8,338 nucleotides of DNA, from NCBI GenBank assembly GCA_045538835.1, contig JAZQEF010000027.1:1-8338 (forward strand), given 5' to 3'. Shown in pieces: positions 1-7,856 of this stretch. The notes below the pieces were generated by a model, which ran no database searches, was not told the DNA's origin, and saw only the letters and a program-made list of their open reading frames with translations. Every line of letters begins with the position of its first letter. Positions within the stretch are counted from its first letter, which is position 1. The translations under genes and the position numbers were made by a program. Source of the DNA: RGIG6165 sp045538835. Lineage in GTDB: Bacteria; Bacillota; Clostridia; Oscillospirales; Feifaniaceae.

Positions 1-693
1 GCTATCCGTGAAAAGTTGCCGGAACTGAAAGAGAACAAAGAACAGTTGCTTGCCCAGGTTGATTGCTTGCAGAAAGAACTTTCCGATTTAACTGTTTCGG
101 TCAACTACGAAGATGATCCCGAATACAAAGCAAAGCAGAAAGAGATTTCCGAACTTGAAAGCAAGTTGCCGACATTCAGAGATTACAAATCTGACAAATA
201 TGTAGTCAAGGAACAGTTGGAAGAAATCGAATACCGGCTCGGTCAGGCGGCGGCAAATGAAAAAGCAGAAGAGCGCATTGAACAGTTAAAGAAAGAGCAG
301 TTGATCGTTGCCCAAAATATCTTGAAGGCTGAAAAGCATTTAGACCTTATCGACAGGTTTAATCGGGCAAGGATTGAAATGCTCGAAGAATCAGTCAACG
401 CATATTTTGATATTATCCGGTGGCGTTTCTGGAAAGCGAATATCAACGGTGGCTATGAAAGCGTATGTCACGCCTTAGTCGGAGGCGAGAATTACGACAG
501 TCTCTTGAACAAATCAGACAGGTTGTTGTGCCAACTCGATCTTTGCAAGGCTTTTCAAAAGGCAAATGATATCAACCTTTTCTTGCTGACTGATGATTGC
601 GAATCTATTGACAACGATAGGTTGCCGGACACGGATCATCAGCAAATCTTTTTCAGACGGGCAGACAATAAGTTGACTATTGAAAAGGGGTGA
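1..693 (+). CDS. SMC/Rad50-like AAA-family ATPase, C-terminal part (5' end outside window)
   Basis: The reading frame is open from base 1 with no start in view, so only the last 230 residues are present; the TTG at 16 is not a convincing start. The first ~120 residues are strongly charged, rich in Glu, Lys, Gln and Leu, and look like the end of a coiled coil. After it comes a globular end with GGENYDSLLNKSDRLL and then LFLLTDDCESID, which resembles the Walker B/D-loop region of SMC/SbcC/Rad50 ATPases (hydrophobic strand followed by an acidic pair and Glu-Ser). The tail IFFRRADNKLTIEKG fits the last strand of such a domain. Known for the family: ATP-driven DNA-end or DNA-structure binding. Inference: a phage recombination ATPase partnering the RecT-like protein downstream. 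The Walker A and ABC signature needed for proof lie outside or are not clear. Confidence 0.72.
   Translation, partial: AIREKLPELKENKEQLLAQVDCLQKELSDLTVSVNYEDDPEYKAKQKEISELESKLPTFRDYKSDKYVVKEQLEEIEYRLGQAAANEKAEERIEQLKKEQLIVAQNILKAEKHLDLIDRFNRARIEMLEESVNAYFDIIRWRFWKANINGGYESVCHALVGGENYDSLLNKSDRLLCQLDLCKAFQKANDINLFLLTDDCESIDNDRLPDTDHQQIFFRRADNKLTIEKG
684..693 (+). promoter_or_regulatory. Ribosome binding site deciding a GTG start
   Basis: AAAGGGGTGA overlaps the end of the ATPase gene and sits four bases before the GTG at 698. It favours that GTG over the TTG at 680, which has no Shine-Dalgarno sequence at a proper distance. Confidence 0.6.
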
Positions 694-697
694 TTGC

Positions 698-898
698 GTG
701 GGAGTATATTACGTTCGTGGCAAATGTGAACAGAACAAACAGGATTGTTTCGCCTACAACAACGGCCGCTGTGATATATTGAGACGCTCAGATTTTAGAC
801 GAGACTGCCCCTTCTACAAGACGCAGGAGCAATATGAGAAAGATTTAGAAACGCATCCGTATCAAATCTACACAGGCAAAGACAAAGAAACATGGTAA
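698..898 (+). CDS. Small four-cysteine protein, putative zinc-binding
   Basis: A 66-residue protein starting at GTG 698, four bases after the ATPase stop. An in-frame TTG at 680 would add six residues but lacks a ribosome binding site. Cysteines at about residues 10, 17, 25 and 37 (C-x6-C-x7-C-x11-C), ending in DCPFYKT, suggest a small metal-binding knuckle. Short proteins with a similar spacing and a CPFYKT-like ending are, to my knowledge, frequent in Firmicutes phages and prophages, but I cannot name a characterised member. The C-terminal ~25 residues are polar and probably flexible. No catalytic motif, signal peptide or membrane segment is visible. Its place between an SMC-like ATPase and a RecT-like protein suggests an accessory role in the same early operon; the function is unknown. 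Confidence 0.7.
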   Translation: MGVYYVRGKCEQNKQDCFAYNNGRCDILRRSDFRRDCPFYKTQEQYEKDLETHPYQIYTGKDKETW

Positions 899-902
899 AC
901 GA

Positions 903-909
903 AAGGAGA
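903..909 (+). promoter_or_regulatory. Ribosome binding site of the 57-residue gene
   Basis: AAAGGAG ends seven bases before the ATG at 917. This near-consensus site is the main reason to accept the short reading frame as a gene. Confidence 0.6.
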
Positions 910-916
910 ATGAAGA

Positions 917-1090
917 ATGGGCGAAAAGAAAATTGAAGTGACAAAAGAACGGATTATTGTGGCATTAATGGATATTTTTGCAAGTGGTGAACTAAAAAAA
1001 CTTGTAGACAATAGTCCAATAATAATGTTACTTGCGCCTATTATTGGCATTGAACTTTGGAATGAACTGATTAAAGGACAGGAGGAATAA
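917..1090 (+). CDS. Small hypothetical protein, 57 residues
   Basis: The frame runs from ATG 917 to TAA 1088-1090, filling what would otherwise be a 195-base gap before recT. It has a strong AAAGGAG ribosome binding site at 903-909, and its own end (GGAGGAATAA) contains the ribosome binding site of recT, so translation of the two genes is probably linked. The protein begins MGEKKIEVTKERIIVALMD, a charged amphipathic stretch. It continues with a hydrophobic run around residues 34-48 (SPIIMLLAPIIGIELW) and ends in a charged tail. The hydrophobic run is interrupted by Pro and is short for a membrane span; it could equally be a buried helix in a small dimer. I do not recognise a family. An antisense frame on the other strand covers nearly the same bases but lacks a ribosome binding site in this one-directional operon. 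Confidence 0.72.
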   Translation: MGEKKIEVTKERIIVALMDIFASGELKKLVDNSPIIMLLAPIIGIELWNELIKGQEE

Positions 1091-1092
1091 CA

Positions 1093-2067
1093 ATGGCAAA
1101 TGAAGTAGCGTCAAAACAGCAAATGACAACTTCGGTATCGGAGTGGAGTAACGAGATCACAAAACTTGTAGCAAGAGATTATGAGGCTTGCGGAGTGCAG
1201 TTTGACGAATATTCAAAGAAGTGCGCTATGAGTGCGGTAGAAACCATTTATTCGCTTGTGAAATCATCCGGCAAGGAAATGAGCAAACTTGACACAAGCA
1301 ATCTGCGATCTATCGTGGAGAGATGCGCGAGCCTGAAACTGAACGCAAACGCGTTTCCCCGTGAGTGCTATTTCCAGTTTCGGAATGTAAAGGTAGGAAA
1401 TTCATGGGTTCAACAGATCGAAATGGGAATTGAGGGCGCGGGTAATGACGCAATCCTTACTAACTACGGAAAGAATGTTGAAATGGTTTATCCGTATTGG
1501 GTTATCAGGGAAGGCGATACTTTCATCCCACCTAAGCATAAAGGCGTTGAAATCACGCCGCCGGAATGGGAAGAAAAAGGTCTGCCGAATGCAAAGGCTA
1601 TCAAGGTTGTCTATCCCGTGAAACTGACAGACGGAACAATCCAGTATCTTATCGCTGACAGAGAAGGCGTGAAAGTAAATCTGTTTGCTCATGTAAGAAA
1701 CAATCTTATGAATGAAACATTCGGCATTTGTGAAAAGAGATACGAAGCAACGGCGGCACAGAAAAAACAGATCGAGGAACGCAAAAAACCTATCTATGAT
1801 GCTCTCCGCAAATGTGAAACCCTGGATGAAATGCTTGCTTGCGAGATTGCAAAACCTTATATGTCCGGCGCATGGCTCGATACGCCTGAAAGCATGATTA
1901 TCCGTAAGATGTGCAACAACGCTACGAAGAAGTTTCCGAAGAACTATGACACGATGGCAAGTAAGGCGTTTGTTGAGTTGGATGAAACATATCAGGTTGC
2001 ACAGGAAGAAGTATCTGAGAATGCAAATACCGAAGAATTCATAGACATGGACGCAAGCGAGGTATAG
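1093..2067 (+). CDS. recT: RecT-like single-strand DNA annealing protein
   Basis: The ATG at 1093 has AGGAGGA at 1080-1086, six bases upstream. The product is 324 residues, close to the ~270-330 usual for RecT-type phage annealing proteins. The N-terminal helical region leads into the stretch LKLNANAFPRECYFQF, matching the RecT pattern in which a Leu-Asn/Pro-rich turn is followed by an aromatic beta strand. A later stretch, SGAWLDTPESMIIRKMCNN (about residues 252-270), resembles the conserved W..fp..M..K....r segment near the RecT C-terminus. The last ~30 residues are acidic (EEVSENANTEEFIDMD), as in many annealing proteins where the tail contacts SSB. Known role: binds ssDNA and anneals complementary strands in phage recombination. 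The sequence is divergent from classical RecT, so the family call rests on pattern and context (SMC-like ATPase upstream). The stop lies two bases before the next start. Confidence 0.8.
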   Translation: MANEVASKQQMTTSVSEWSNEITKLVARDYEACGVQFDEYSKKCAMSAVETIYSLVKSSGKEMSKLDTSNLRSIVERCASLKLNANAFPRECYFQFRNVKVGNSWVQQIEMGIEGAGNDAILTNYGKNVEMVYPYWVIREGDTFIPPKHKGVEITPPEWEEKGLPNAKAIKVVYPVKLTDGTIQYLIADREGVKVNLFAHVRNNLMNETFGICEKRYEATAAQKKQIEERKKPIYDALRKCETLDEMLACEIAKPYMSGAWLDTPESMIIRKMCNNATKKFPKNYDTMASKAFVELDETYQVAQEEVSENANTEEFIDMDASEV

Positions 2068-2069
2068 GA

Positions 2070-2510
2070 ATGAAAAAGGGCAATGTATTTAATGGTATGT
2101 TAGCCGATTTCCAAAATGGCACATATAACTTTACGTGCAACGGTAAATGTTCATGCTGTGGTGAATGCTGTTCTAACTTATTACCTATATCTCAAAAGGA
2201 AATCAAGGAAATCAAACGTTATATCGTTAAACACAATATCAAAAGGGTAAATCATAGACCGGCGTGTGCTACAAATTTTTTAGACATGACTTGTCCGTTT
2301 CTTGATCCCGATGGTGGAAACGAAAAATGCCGTATCTATCCCGTCAGACCATATGTATGTAGGGAATTTATATGTGATCCTGCGCAGAGAAAATCTTTGT
2401 CGGTTGACTATCAAAAAGTTAAACCGGGGCTTATGACGGAAATATTTTTCGAAGATTTTGAAACTTCTGAGAAGTTAGCTGAAATACTTGCAAAGGCGGT
2501 GGGAATATGA
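2070..2510 (+). CDS. YkgJ/UPF0153-type cysteine-cluster protein (putative Zn/Fe chelating)
   Basis: A 146-residue protein whose start follows the recT stop by two bases. The cysteine pattern is diagnostic: C23, C27, C29-C30, C33-C34 (CNGKCSCCGECC), then C66, C75, C87 in KCRIYPVRPYVCREFIC, C97 and C102. This matches the YkgJ family (CxxCCxxCC near the N-terminus, then C.iY..RP..CR.f.C), annotated as zinc- or iron-chelating. The biochemical role of the family is unsettled. The C-terminal ~40 residues carry no further motif. The last four bases overlap the next gene (ATGA at 2507-2510), so the two proteins are likely translated together and may work together. Family assignment is firm; function is not. 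Confidence 0.85.
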   Translation: MKKGNVFNGMLADFQNGTYNFTCNGKCSCCGECCSNLLPISQKEIKEIKRYIVKHNIKRVNHRPACATNFLDMTCPFLDPDGGNEKCRIYPVRPYVCREFICDPAQRKSLSVDYQKVKPGLMTEIFFEDFETSEKLAEILAKAVGI

Positions 2511-3184
2511 ACAGTTTGCAGACTATAGCGACCGGAAGCAAAGGTAACGCATATATTCTGACAAACGGAAAAGGAAATCAACTTTTGTTGGATGCCGGTG
2601 TGAAACGTGCTGATATCGTCAAAGGTCTAAACTTCTCCATATCGGGTCTAAGTGGGTGTGTCGTTACCCACGCCCACAGTGACCACTCGAAAGCCTTGGA
2701 AGATATCAAAATGATGGGCATAGATGCATGGCAACCGTACCTTGATGAAAACAAACGGCAGATGCACAAATTTAAGGGATTTTCAGTTCAGAGTTTTCCT
2801 GTTGAACATGACGGAGAACCGTGTGTTGGCTACTACATTAAATTTGATGATCGAAAGATGCTGTATTTGACTGACCTTGAATATTGCAGTTATATCTTCG
2901 CTAATCAGAACATTACGGATATGTTAATTGAATGCAATTATCAGGAAAAATTCTTGATTCGGGATGCTGAAAATTTTGGACATAAGGTCAGGGGTCACAT
3001 GGGTTTATCCACTTGCAAGGACTTCATAGAAAAAAACACAACAGACAGATTGAAAAATATCATTCTTTGTCACATGAGTTTCGTTACGGCAGACCCGAAT
3101 GAATGTGTAAACGAGATCAAAAAAGTAGTAAACGAATATACACAAGTCGAAGTGGCAACAGCAGGAAAGGAGATACTTTTATGA
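2507..3184 (+). CDS. Metallo-beta-lactamase-fold hydrolase (YycJ/WalJ-like)
   Basis: A 225-residue protein with the full metal-ligand set of the MBL superfamily. THAHSDH at residues 54-60 gives the HxHxDH motif; H101 (in PVEHDG), D123 (in YLTDLE) and H189 (in LCHMS) are the remaining expected ligands. The N-terminus TIATGSKGNAYIL resembles the SGSSGNxxxI opening of the YycJ/WalJ branch, and ECNY followed by GHMG further on also fits that branch. Known members hydrolyse phosphodiesters or similar bonds with two metal ions; WalJ-like proteins have been linked to DNA repair nuclease activity. Inference: in this recombination cassette it could be the nuclease that supplies ssDNA to the RecT-like protein, but no substrate can be read from the sequence. 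Stop/start overlaps (ATGA) join it to both neighbours. Confidence 0.88.
   Translation: MNSLQTIATGSKGNAYILTNGKGNQLLLDAGVKRADIVKGLNFSISGLSGCVVTHAHSDHSKALEDIKMMGIDAWQPYLDENKRQMHKFKGFSVQSFPVEHDGEPCVGYYIKFDDRKMLYLTDLEYCSYIFANQNITDMLIECNYQEKFLIRDAENFGHKVRGHMGLSTCKDFIEKNTTDRLKNIILCHMSFVTADPNECVNEIKKVVNEYTQVEVATAGKEILL
3166..3172 (+). promoter_or_regulatory. Ribosome binding site of dnaN
   Basis: AAAGGAG lies eight bases before ATG 3181. It fixes the clamp start there rather than at the upstream in-frame alternative codon at 3103, which would add 26 residues absent from beta clamps. Confidence 0.65.
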
Positions 3185-4275
3185 AACTGAAATTTGAGAA
3201 AGGCAATTTGCTTAGTGCGTTACAAATCGTATCGAAAGCAACACCAAATCACACAACGCAGCCGATTTTGGAATGCGTGATGATTGAAGCAAAAGACGGG
3301 GAAGTTACGCTGAAAGCAACAGATATGGAACTTGTATGTATCACTAAGGCAGAAGGCGAAGTAATTGAGGAAGGCGTTATCTGTTTGGACGCAAAAATGT
3401 TTCTTCAAATCGTTTCCAAAATGCCGAATGGTGAGATCGCTCTGAAAGCCGATGATACACAAGCACAGATCTCTTCCGGCAAAGTCAAGTTCAATATTTC
3501 GGTCAGGAATGCAGATGTTTACCCGAAGATCACAGACCTTGAAGATGGTGATGAAGTGACAGTTTCACAGTTCACTTTGAAGGAGATCATTTCAAAAGTC
3601 CTGTTTTCAATCGGAGCAGACAGTTCGCAAAAAACAATGACCGGTGGTTTGCTGAAAATCAAAGGCGATAGAATGTCACTTACTACACTTGACGGATATC
3701 GCATTTCTATTAGACAGACAGACCTTAGAAACTCTTATGATCCCGTTCAGGCGATTATACCAGGAAAGTCACTTACGGAAGTGAACAAAATTCTTTCCGG
3801 TGATGCAGACAAGGATGTAGTGATTGCTTTCACAGAAAAACAGGTGGCATTCAAGTTTGATAAGACAACAGTTATCACAAGGACAATCGAAGGCAATTTT
3901 TTCGATATCGCACGGGTTATCAATACTCAGCATACGATTTCCTTGACTGTTGACAGACAGGCTTTCATGGGTTGTATCGACAGGGCAACACTTCTTACAA
4001 AAGAAGGTGAAAAGAAACCGATCATAATGCAGACGGATGGAGATGCTATTGAAATGCGCATTCAGAGCGCAGTCGGTTCTATGGACGAAAAGATAGATGT
4101 TGTCCGTTCTGGGGATGATATTGAAATCGGTCTGAACCCTCATTACATGGTCGATGTTCTGAAAGCGGTTGACGATGAAAAAATCACTCTGTATCTGACA
4201 ACAAACAAGCAGCCGGTGATTATCAGGGATCGTGAGAGTTATCTGTATTGCGTTTTGCCTATCAACTTCAAGTAA
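3181..4275 (+). CDS. dnaN: DNA polymerase III beta subunit (sliding clamp)
   Basis: A 364-residue protein, the normal length for a bacterial beta clamp. It starts MKLKFEKGNLLSALQIVSKA, the typical N-terminal strand-helix of clamp domain 1, followed by TTQPILECVMIEA. Domain 2 contains TGGLLKIKGDRMSLTTLDGYRIS (the 'l...t.R...' strand pair of clamps), and domain 3 ends YLYCVLPINFK, closely matching the C-terminal P-(M/I)-(R/N) motif that forms part of the partner-binding pocket. Known role: a ring dimer that tethers DNA polymerase III and other clamp-binding proteins to DNA. Its presence between an MBL-fold enzyme and an ERCC4 nuclease, not beside dnaA/recF, shows this is an element-encoded clamp, not the chromosomal dnaN. 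The start ATG overlaps the MBL stop (ATGA 3181-3184). Confidence 0.94.
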   Translation: MKLKFEKGNLLSALQIVSKATPNHTTQPILECVMIEAKDGEVTLKATDMELVCITKAEGEVIEEGVICLDAKMFLQIVSKMPNGEIALKADDTQAQISSGKVKFNISVRNADVYPKITDLEDGDEVTVSQFTLKEIISKVLFSIGADSSQKTMTGGLLKIKGDRMSLTTLDGYRISIRQTDLRNSYDPVQAIIPGKSLTEVNKILSGDADKDVVIAFTEKQVAFKFDKTTVITRTIEGNFFDIARVINTQHTISLTVDRQAFMGCIDRATLLTKEGEKKPIIMQTDGDAIEMRIQSAVGSMDEKIDVVRSGDDIEIGLNPHYMVDVLKAVDDEKITLYLTTNKQPVIIRDRESYLYCVLPINFK

Positions 4276-4287
4276 GAGGAACAAAAA

Positions 4288-4809
4288 ATGATTATTTTAG
4301 AAGATACCCGACAAGTTGCAGATAAGCACGATCTTAAACACAAATATTTTGCAGAGCATGGTATTGAAGTCCGGCGCACGAAGTTATATTGTGGCGATTA
4401 CACGCTTCCTACTAATCAGAGTATTTGCATAGATTCAAAGCGTTCAATCGAAGAAATCTGTGGAAATATCTGTGGTAAAGAGCATGAACGCTTCAAACGA
4501 GAAGCATTAAGGGCGAAAGAATCTGGTATCAAGTTGATTATCCTCGTTGAAAATGATCGACAGCAGATAGGAAAAACAGGTATATGGAACGAACCTATCA
4601 GGAAATTAGAAGATTTGCACCGATGGGCGAATCCACGACTTTTCATCAGAAAGAACGGAAAACAGGCATATCCAAACGCTACAAAGGGTGTGACATTGAT
4701 GAAAGCGTGTATGACATTTTCTAAGCGATACGGTGTTGATTTTCAATTCTGTACCCCAGAAGAAAGCGGGGAAATGATCGTGAGGTTGCTAAATGGACGA
4801 ATGGATTGA
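4288..4809 (+). CDS. ERCC4-domain nuclease
   Basis: A 173-residue protein starting at ATG 4288, with AGAGGA at 4275-4280 upstream. It opens MIILEDTRQ (residues 1-9), has CGDYTLP at about 35-41 and then ICIDSKRSIEEI at about 46-57. This is the order of the ERCC4/XPF/Mus81 nuclease motif (vD.rE...GDy...vERK...D), with IDSKRS in the position of V-E-R-K. A beta strand LIILVEND follows, as in the restriction-endonuclease-like fold. Known family role: cutting branched or forked DNA. There is no helix-hairpin-helix or helicase domain, which fits a compact single-domain phage version. Inference: it resolves recombination or replication intermediates made by its neighbours. The last 17 bases overlap the next gene. 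Confidence 0.82.
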   Translation: MIILEDTRQVADKHDLKHKYFAEHGIEVRRTKLYCGDYTLPTNQSICIDSKRSIEEICGNICGKEHERFKREALRAKESGIKLIILVENDRQQIGKTGIWNEPIRKLEDLHRWANPRLFIRKNGKQAYPNATKGVTLMKACMTFSKRYGVDFQFCTPEESGEMIVRLLNGRMD

Positions 4810-4987
4810 TTGCGAAGAACGAATGCCTGAGCAGAAACAAGACGGCAACGGAACAGTTAGCGAAACAGTAAAGGTCATTCTATCAGACGGAACAGAAAGC
4901 GAAGATTGGCTTATATGCAGCAAATGGGTTGTGCATTGCGAGAAAAACGGCGGCGCATACCCCGTAAAGTGGAAGGAAAAGGAATGA
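4793..4987 (+). CDS. DUF551 family small protein
   Basis: A 64-residue protein starting at ATG 4793, inside the end of the ERCC4 gene. It begins MDEWIDCEERMPEQ, matching the W-I-x-x-x-x-R-x-P opening of DUF551. It then has the strand VKVILSDG, a central Trp (SEDWLICSKWVV) and ends GGAYPVKWKEKE, like the closing V-x-x-W of the family. DUF551 proteins are common in phages and prophages and have no known function. The ribosome binding site is weak (GAGG at about 4782-4785), and translation is probably coupled to the upstream gene. The stop is three bases before the next start. Confidence 0.75.
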   Translation: MDEWIDCEERMPEQKQDGNGTVSETVKVILSDGTESEDWLICSKWVVHCEKNGGAYPVKWKEKE

Positions 4988-4990
4988 AAG

Positions 4991-6304
<1,314 letters not shown>

Positions 6305-6305
<1 letters not shown>

Positions 6306-6311
6306 AAGGAG
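6305..6311 (+). promoter_or_regulatory. Ribosome binding site of the winged-helix-like gene
   Basis: AAAGGAG ends eight bases before ATG 6320 and lies inside the coding sequence that would follow the alternative ATG at 6302, so 6320 is the likelier start. Confidence 0.6.
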
Positions 6312-6319
6312 AAGAATGT

Positions 6320-6628
6320 ATGAGAATAACAGACCTTATCCCGCGCGGATCAAAGAACGCTATATCAAGGGCATATCTGCTTAGTCTTTGCAAAGAACAC
6401 GGCATTGCTGAAAGCGACAGGAAAATGCGGAAACTGATTGAGGACACAAGGAAAGAGTTTTGTATTATCTGCCTGTCAGACGGAAAAGGTTACTTCATTC
6501 CGGCAAAGGACGATATCAAGGAACTTCGGCACTATATTGCACAGGAAAAAGACAGGAGCAAGTCGATTTTGAAAAATCTCAGGGTTGCAAATGCTGTGTT
6601 AGAAGATTTGGAGTACGGGCGCGTATGA
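6320..6628 (+). CDS. Small winged-helix-like phage protein
   Basis: A 102-residue protein; start 6320 is preferred over the in-frame ATG at 6302 (which overlaps the previous stop) because of the well-placed AAAGGAG. The order is: an opening ITDLIPRGSKNAISRAYLL, a helix followed by DRKMRKLIEDTRKEF, then the strand ICLSDGKGYFIP, and a final long charged helix (ELRHYIAQEKDRSKSILKNL). This is the helix-helix-recognition helix-wing pattern of small winged-helix proteins found in early regions of Firmicutes phages, where a similar 'prG..NAi....L' start and 'GYf.P' wing are seen. Role inferred as DNA binding, possibly regulatory or replication-associated; no characterised homologue comes to mind. 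The stop overlaps the radical SAM start (ATGA 6625-6628). Confidence 0.7.
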   Translation: MRITDLIPRGSKNAISRAYLLSLCKEHGIAESDRKMRKLIEDTRKEFCIICLSDGKGYFIPAKDDIKELRHYIAQEKDRSKSILKNLRVANAVLEDLEYGRV

Positions 6629-7548
6629 AAATCGGATTGATTGATGTAGACGGACACAATTATCCAAACTTACCACTTATGAAAATCTCTGCATATCATA
6701 AGAAACATGGTGATAGTGTTGAATGGTATCAGCCTATGTTTAGCGGTCACATGGATAAAGTATACATGAGTAAAGTTTTCAGTTTTACGCCGGATTATCC
6801 ATACTACATTGATGCAGACGAGATTTCAAAAGGCGGTAGCGGTTACGCAATAAAACTTGTAGATGGTAAGGAACAATACGATAAGTCGATGGATCATAAT
6901 TTGCCGGACGAGATAGAGCATATATATCCAGATTATGACTTGTATGGCATTGATTACGCAATCGGATTTCTTACAAGAGGTTGCCCGCGCGGATGTGGAT
7001 TCTGTCATGTGGCAAGTAAAGAAGGGAAATGCTCTTACAAGGTTGCAGATTTATCGGAGTTTTGGAACGGTCAGAAAAAAATAGTCTTATGTGATCCGAA
7101 CATTTTGGCTTGCAAAGATCACATGGAACTGTTGGAACAGTTAGCACAAAGCGGGGCAAAGGTAAATTTCAATCAGGGTTTAGATATCAGGCTTGTAACA
7201 GACAAGAATCTTGAAGTGCTGAAACGAATAAACTTGGATTCAATACATTTTGCTTTTGACAGATGGCAAGATAAAGATCTGATTGAACCAAAACTTAGGA
7301 TGTTTGCAGAAAAAACAGGATTCCATCGGAACAAAGAAAAAGAGATGGTTTATATCCTAACAAACTTCGATACCACGATTGAACAGGACATATACAGAAT
7401 CCAACTTTGCAGAGAACTGAATTTCTCTCCTTATCCAATGATTTATGACAAGGAAAATTGCGATCCGATTTATCGAAAAATCCAAAGATGGTGTAGCAAT
7501 TTCATATTTTGGAGTTGTCCTACGTTTGAAGAATATGAAGGAAGGTGA
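6625..7548 (+). CDS. Radical SAM protein
   Basis: A 307-residue protein starting at ATG 6625, coupled by ATGA to the gene before. Start codons further upstream in the same frame would run through the winged-helix gene in another frame and are rejected. The radical SAM signature is RGCPRGCGFCHV: C120, C124 and C127 in CX3CX2C spacing, ligands for the [4Fe-4S] cluster that cleaves S-adenosylmethionine. The N-terminal ~110 residues start MKIGLIDVDGHNYPNLPLMK and resemble the cobalamin-binding-like domain that precedes the core in B12-type radical SAM proteins. No DxHxxG cobalamin motif is visible, so B12 binding is doubtful. After the cluster, VLCDPNIL, FNQGLDIRLV, IHFAFD and VYILTNFD follow as expected strands of the barrel. 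The substrate is unknown. Its position one gene after a PAPS-reductase-like gene suggests, but does not show, related chemistry. Confidence 0.88.
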   Translation: MKIGLIDVDGHNYPNLPLMKISAYHKKHGDSVEWYQPMFSGHMDKVYMSKVFSFTPDYPYYIDADEISKGGSGYAIKLVDGKEQYDKSMDHNLPDEIEHIYPDYDLYGIDYAIGFLTRGCPRGCGFCHVASKEGKCSYKVADLSEFWNGQKKIVLCDPNILACKDHMELLEQLAQSGAKVNFNQGLDIRLVTDKNLEVLKRINLDSIHFAFDRWQDKDLIEPKLRMFAEKTGFHRNKEKEMVYILTNFDTTIEQDIYRIQLCRELNFSPYPMIYDKENCDPIYRKIQRWCSNFIFWSCPTFEEYEGR

Positions 7549-7552
7549 AGAA

Positions 7553-7843
7553 ATGGCAAAGGAGTTTTTAAAGTATCTGATTAGAAAACTTGTGACATTT
7601 TTCTATAAGAAATACGATCTGTATTCTTATTCATGGGCGGTTGATGAAGAAACGGAAATATGTATTGAAAGTTGTTATTTTGGAGAAAATGTGCAAAGGT
7701 ACGGGGTTATGAAAACACCTTATGTGCGTTGCGAAAACTATTGCCCAAAACCATATGAAACATATTTTGACAGGGAAAAATACGAAAAAAATAAAGAATT
7801 TAGAGAAAAATGGGAATTTACAGAAAATTATAAAGGCTTTTAG
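7553..7843 (+). CDS. Hypothetical protein, 96 residues
   Basis: Start ATG 7553 has AAGGAAGGTG upstream, at the end of the radical SAM gene, and lies four bases after its stop. An in-frame ATG at 7535 would add MKEGEE and has a poorer site. The N-terminus MAKEFLKYLIRKLVTFFYKK is a basic amphipathic helix that might touch membrane or nucleic acid. The middle holds ESCYFGENVQRYG and VRCENYCPKPYETYF, with four cysteines in all, too widely spaced for a clear knuckle. The last ~25 residues are a Lys/Glu-rich helix. The base composition here is more A-rich than in neighbouring genes. I do not recognise a family and assign no function. Confidence 0.65.
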   Translation: MAKEFLKYLIRKLVTFFYKKYDLYSYSWAVDEETEICIESCYFGENVQRYGVMKTPYVRCENYCPKPYETYFDREKYEKNKEFREKWEFTENYKGF

Positions 7844-7849
7844 GAGGGG
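7842..7849 (+). promoter_or_regulatory. Strong ribosome binding site
   Basis: AGGAGGGG, seven bases before ATG 7857 and overlapping the previous stop codon. It is one of the strongest Shine-Dalgarno sequences in the window and suggests high translation of the DUF4406-like gene. Confidence 0.65.
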
Positions 7850-7856
7850 AGAATAA

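Noticed and set aside
3103..3180. N-terminal extension of the clamp to an alternative start at 3103
   Set aside because: The added residues overlap the MBL gene in another frame and are not clamp-like. The AAAGGAG before ATG 3181 and the perfect clamp N-terminus from there decide the start.
3712..3723. (AGAC)3 in dnaN, the same repeat motif as the ACAG tract
   Set aside because: Only three units, in frame and within a conserved clamp segment (IRQTDL). It is too short to be mutable and is most likely chance.
3769..4284. Long reverse-strand open frame (171 codons) opposite dnaN
   Set aside because: It is the antisense shadow of a strongly recognised clamp gene, has no ribosome binding site, and no gene on this strand is supported anywhere in the window.
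6460..6624. N-terminal extension of the radical SAM protein into the winged-helix gene
   Set aside because: The extra sequence is the shadow of the winged-helix gene. ATG 6625 with ATGA coupling gives a clean MKIGLIDVDG start typical of the family.
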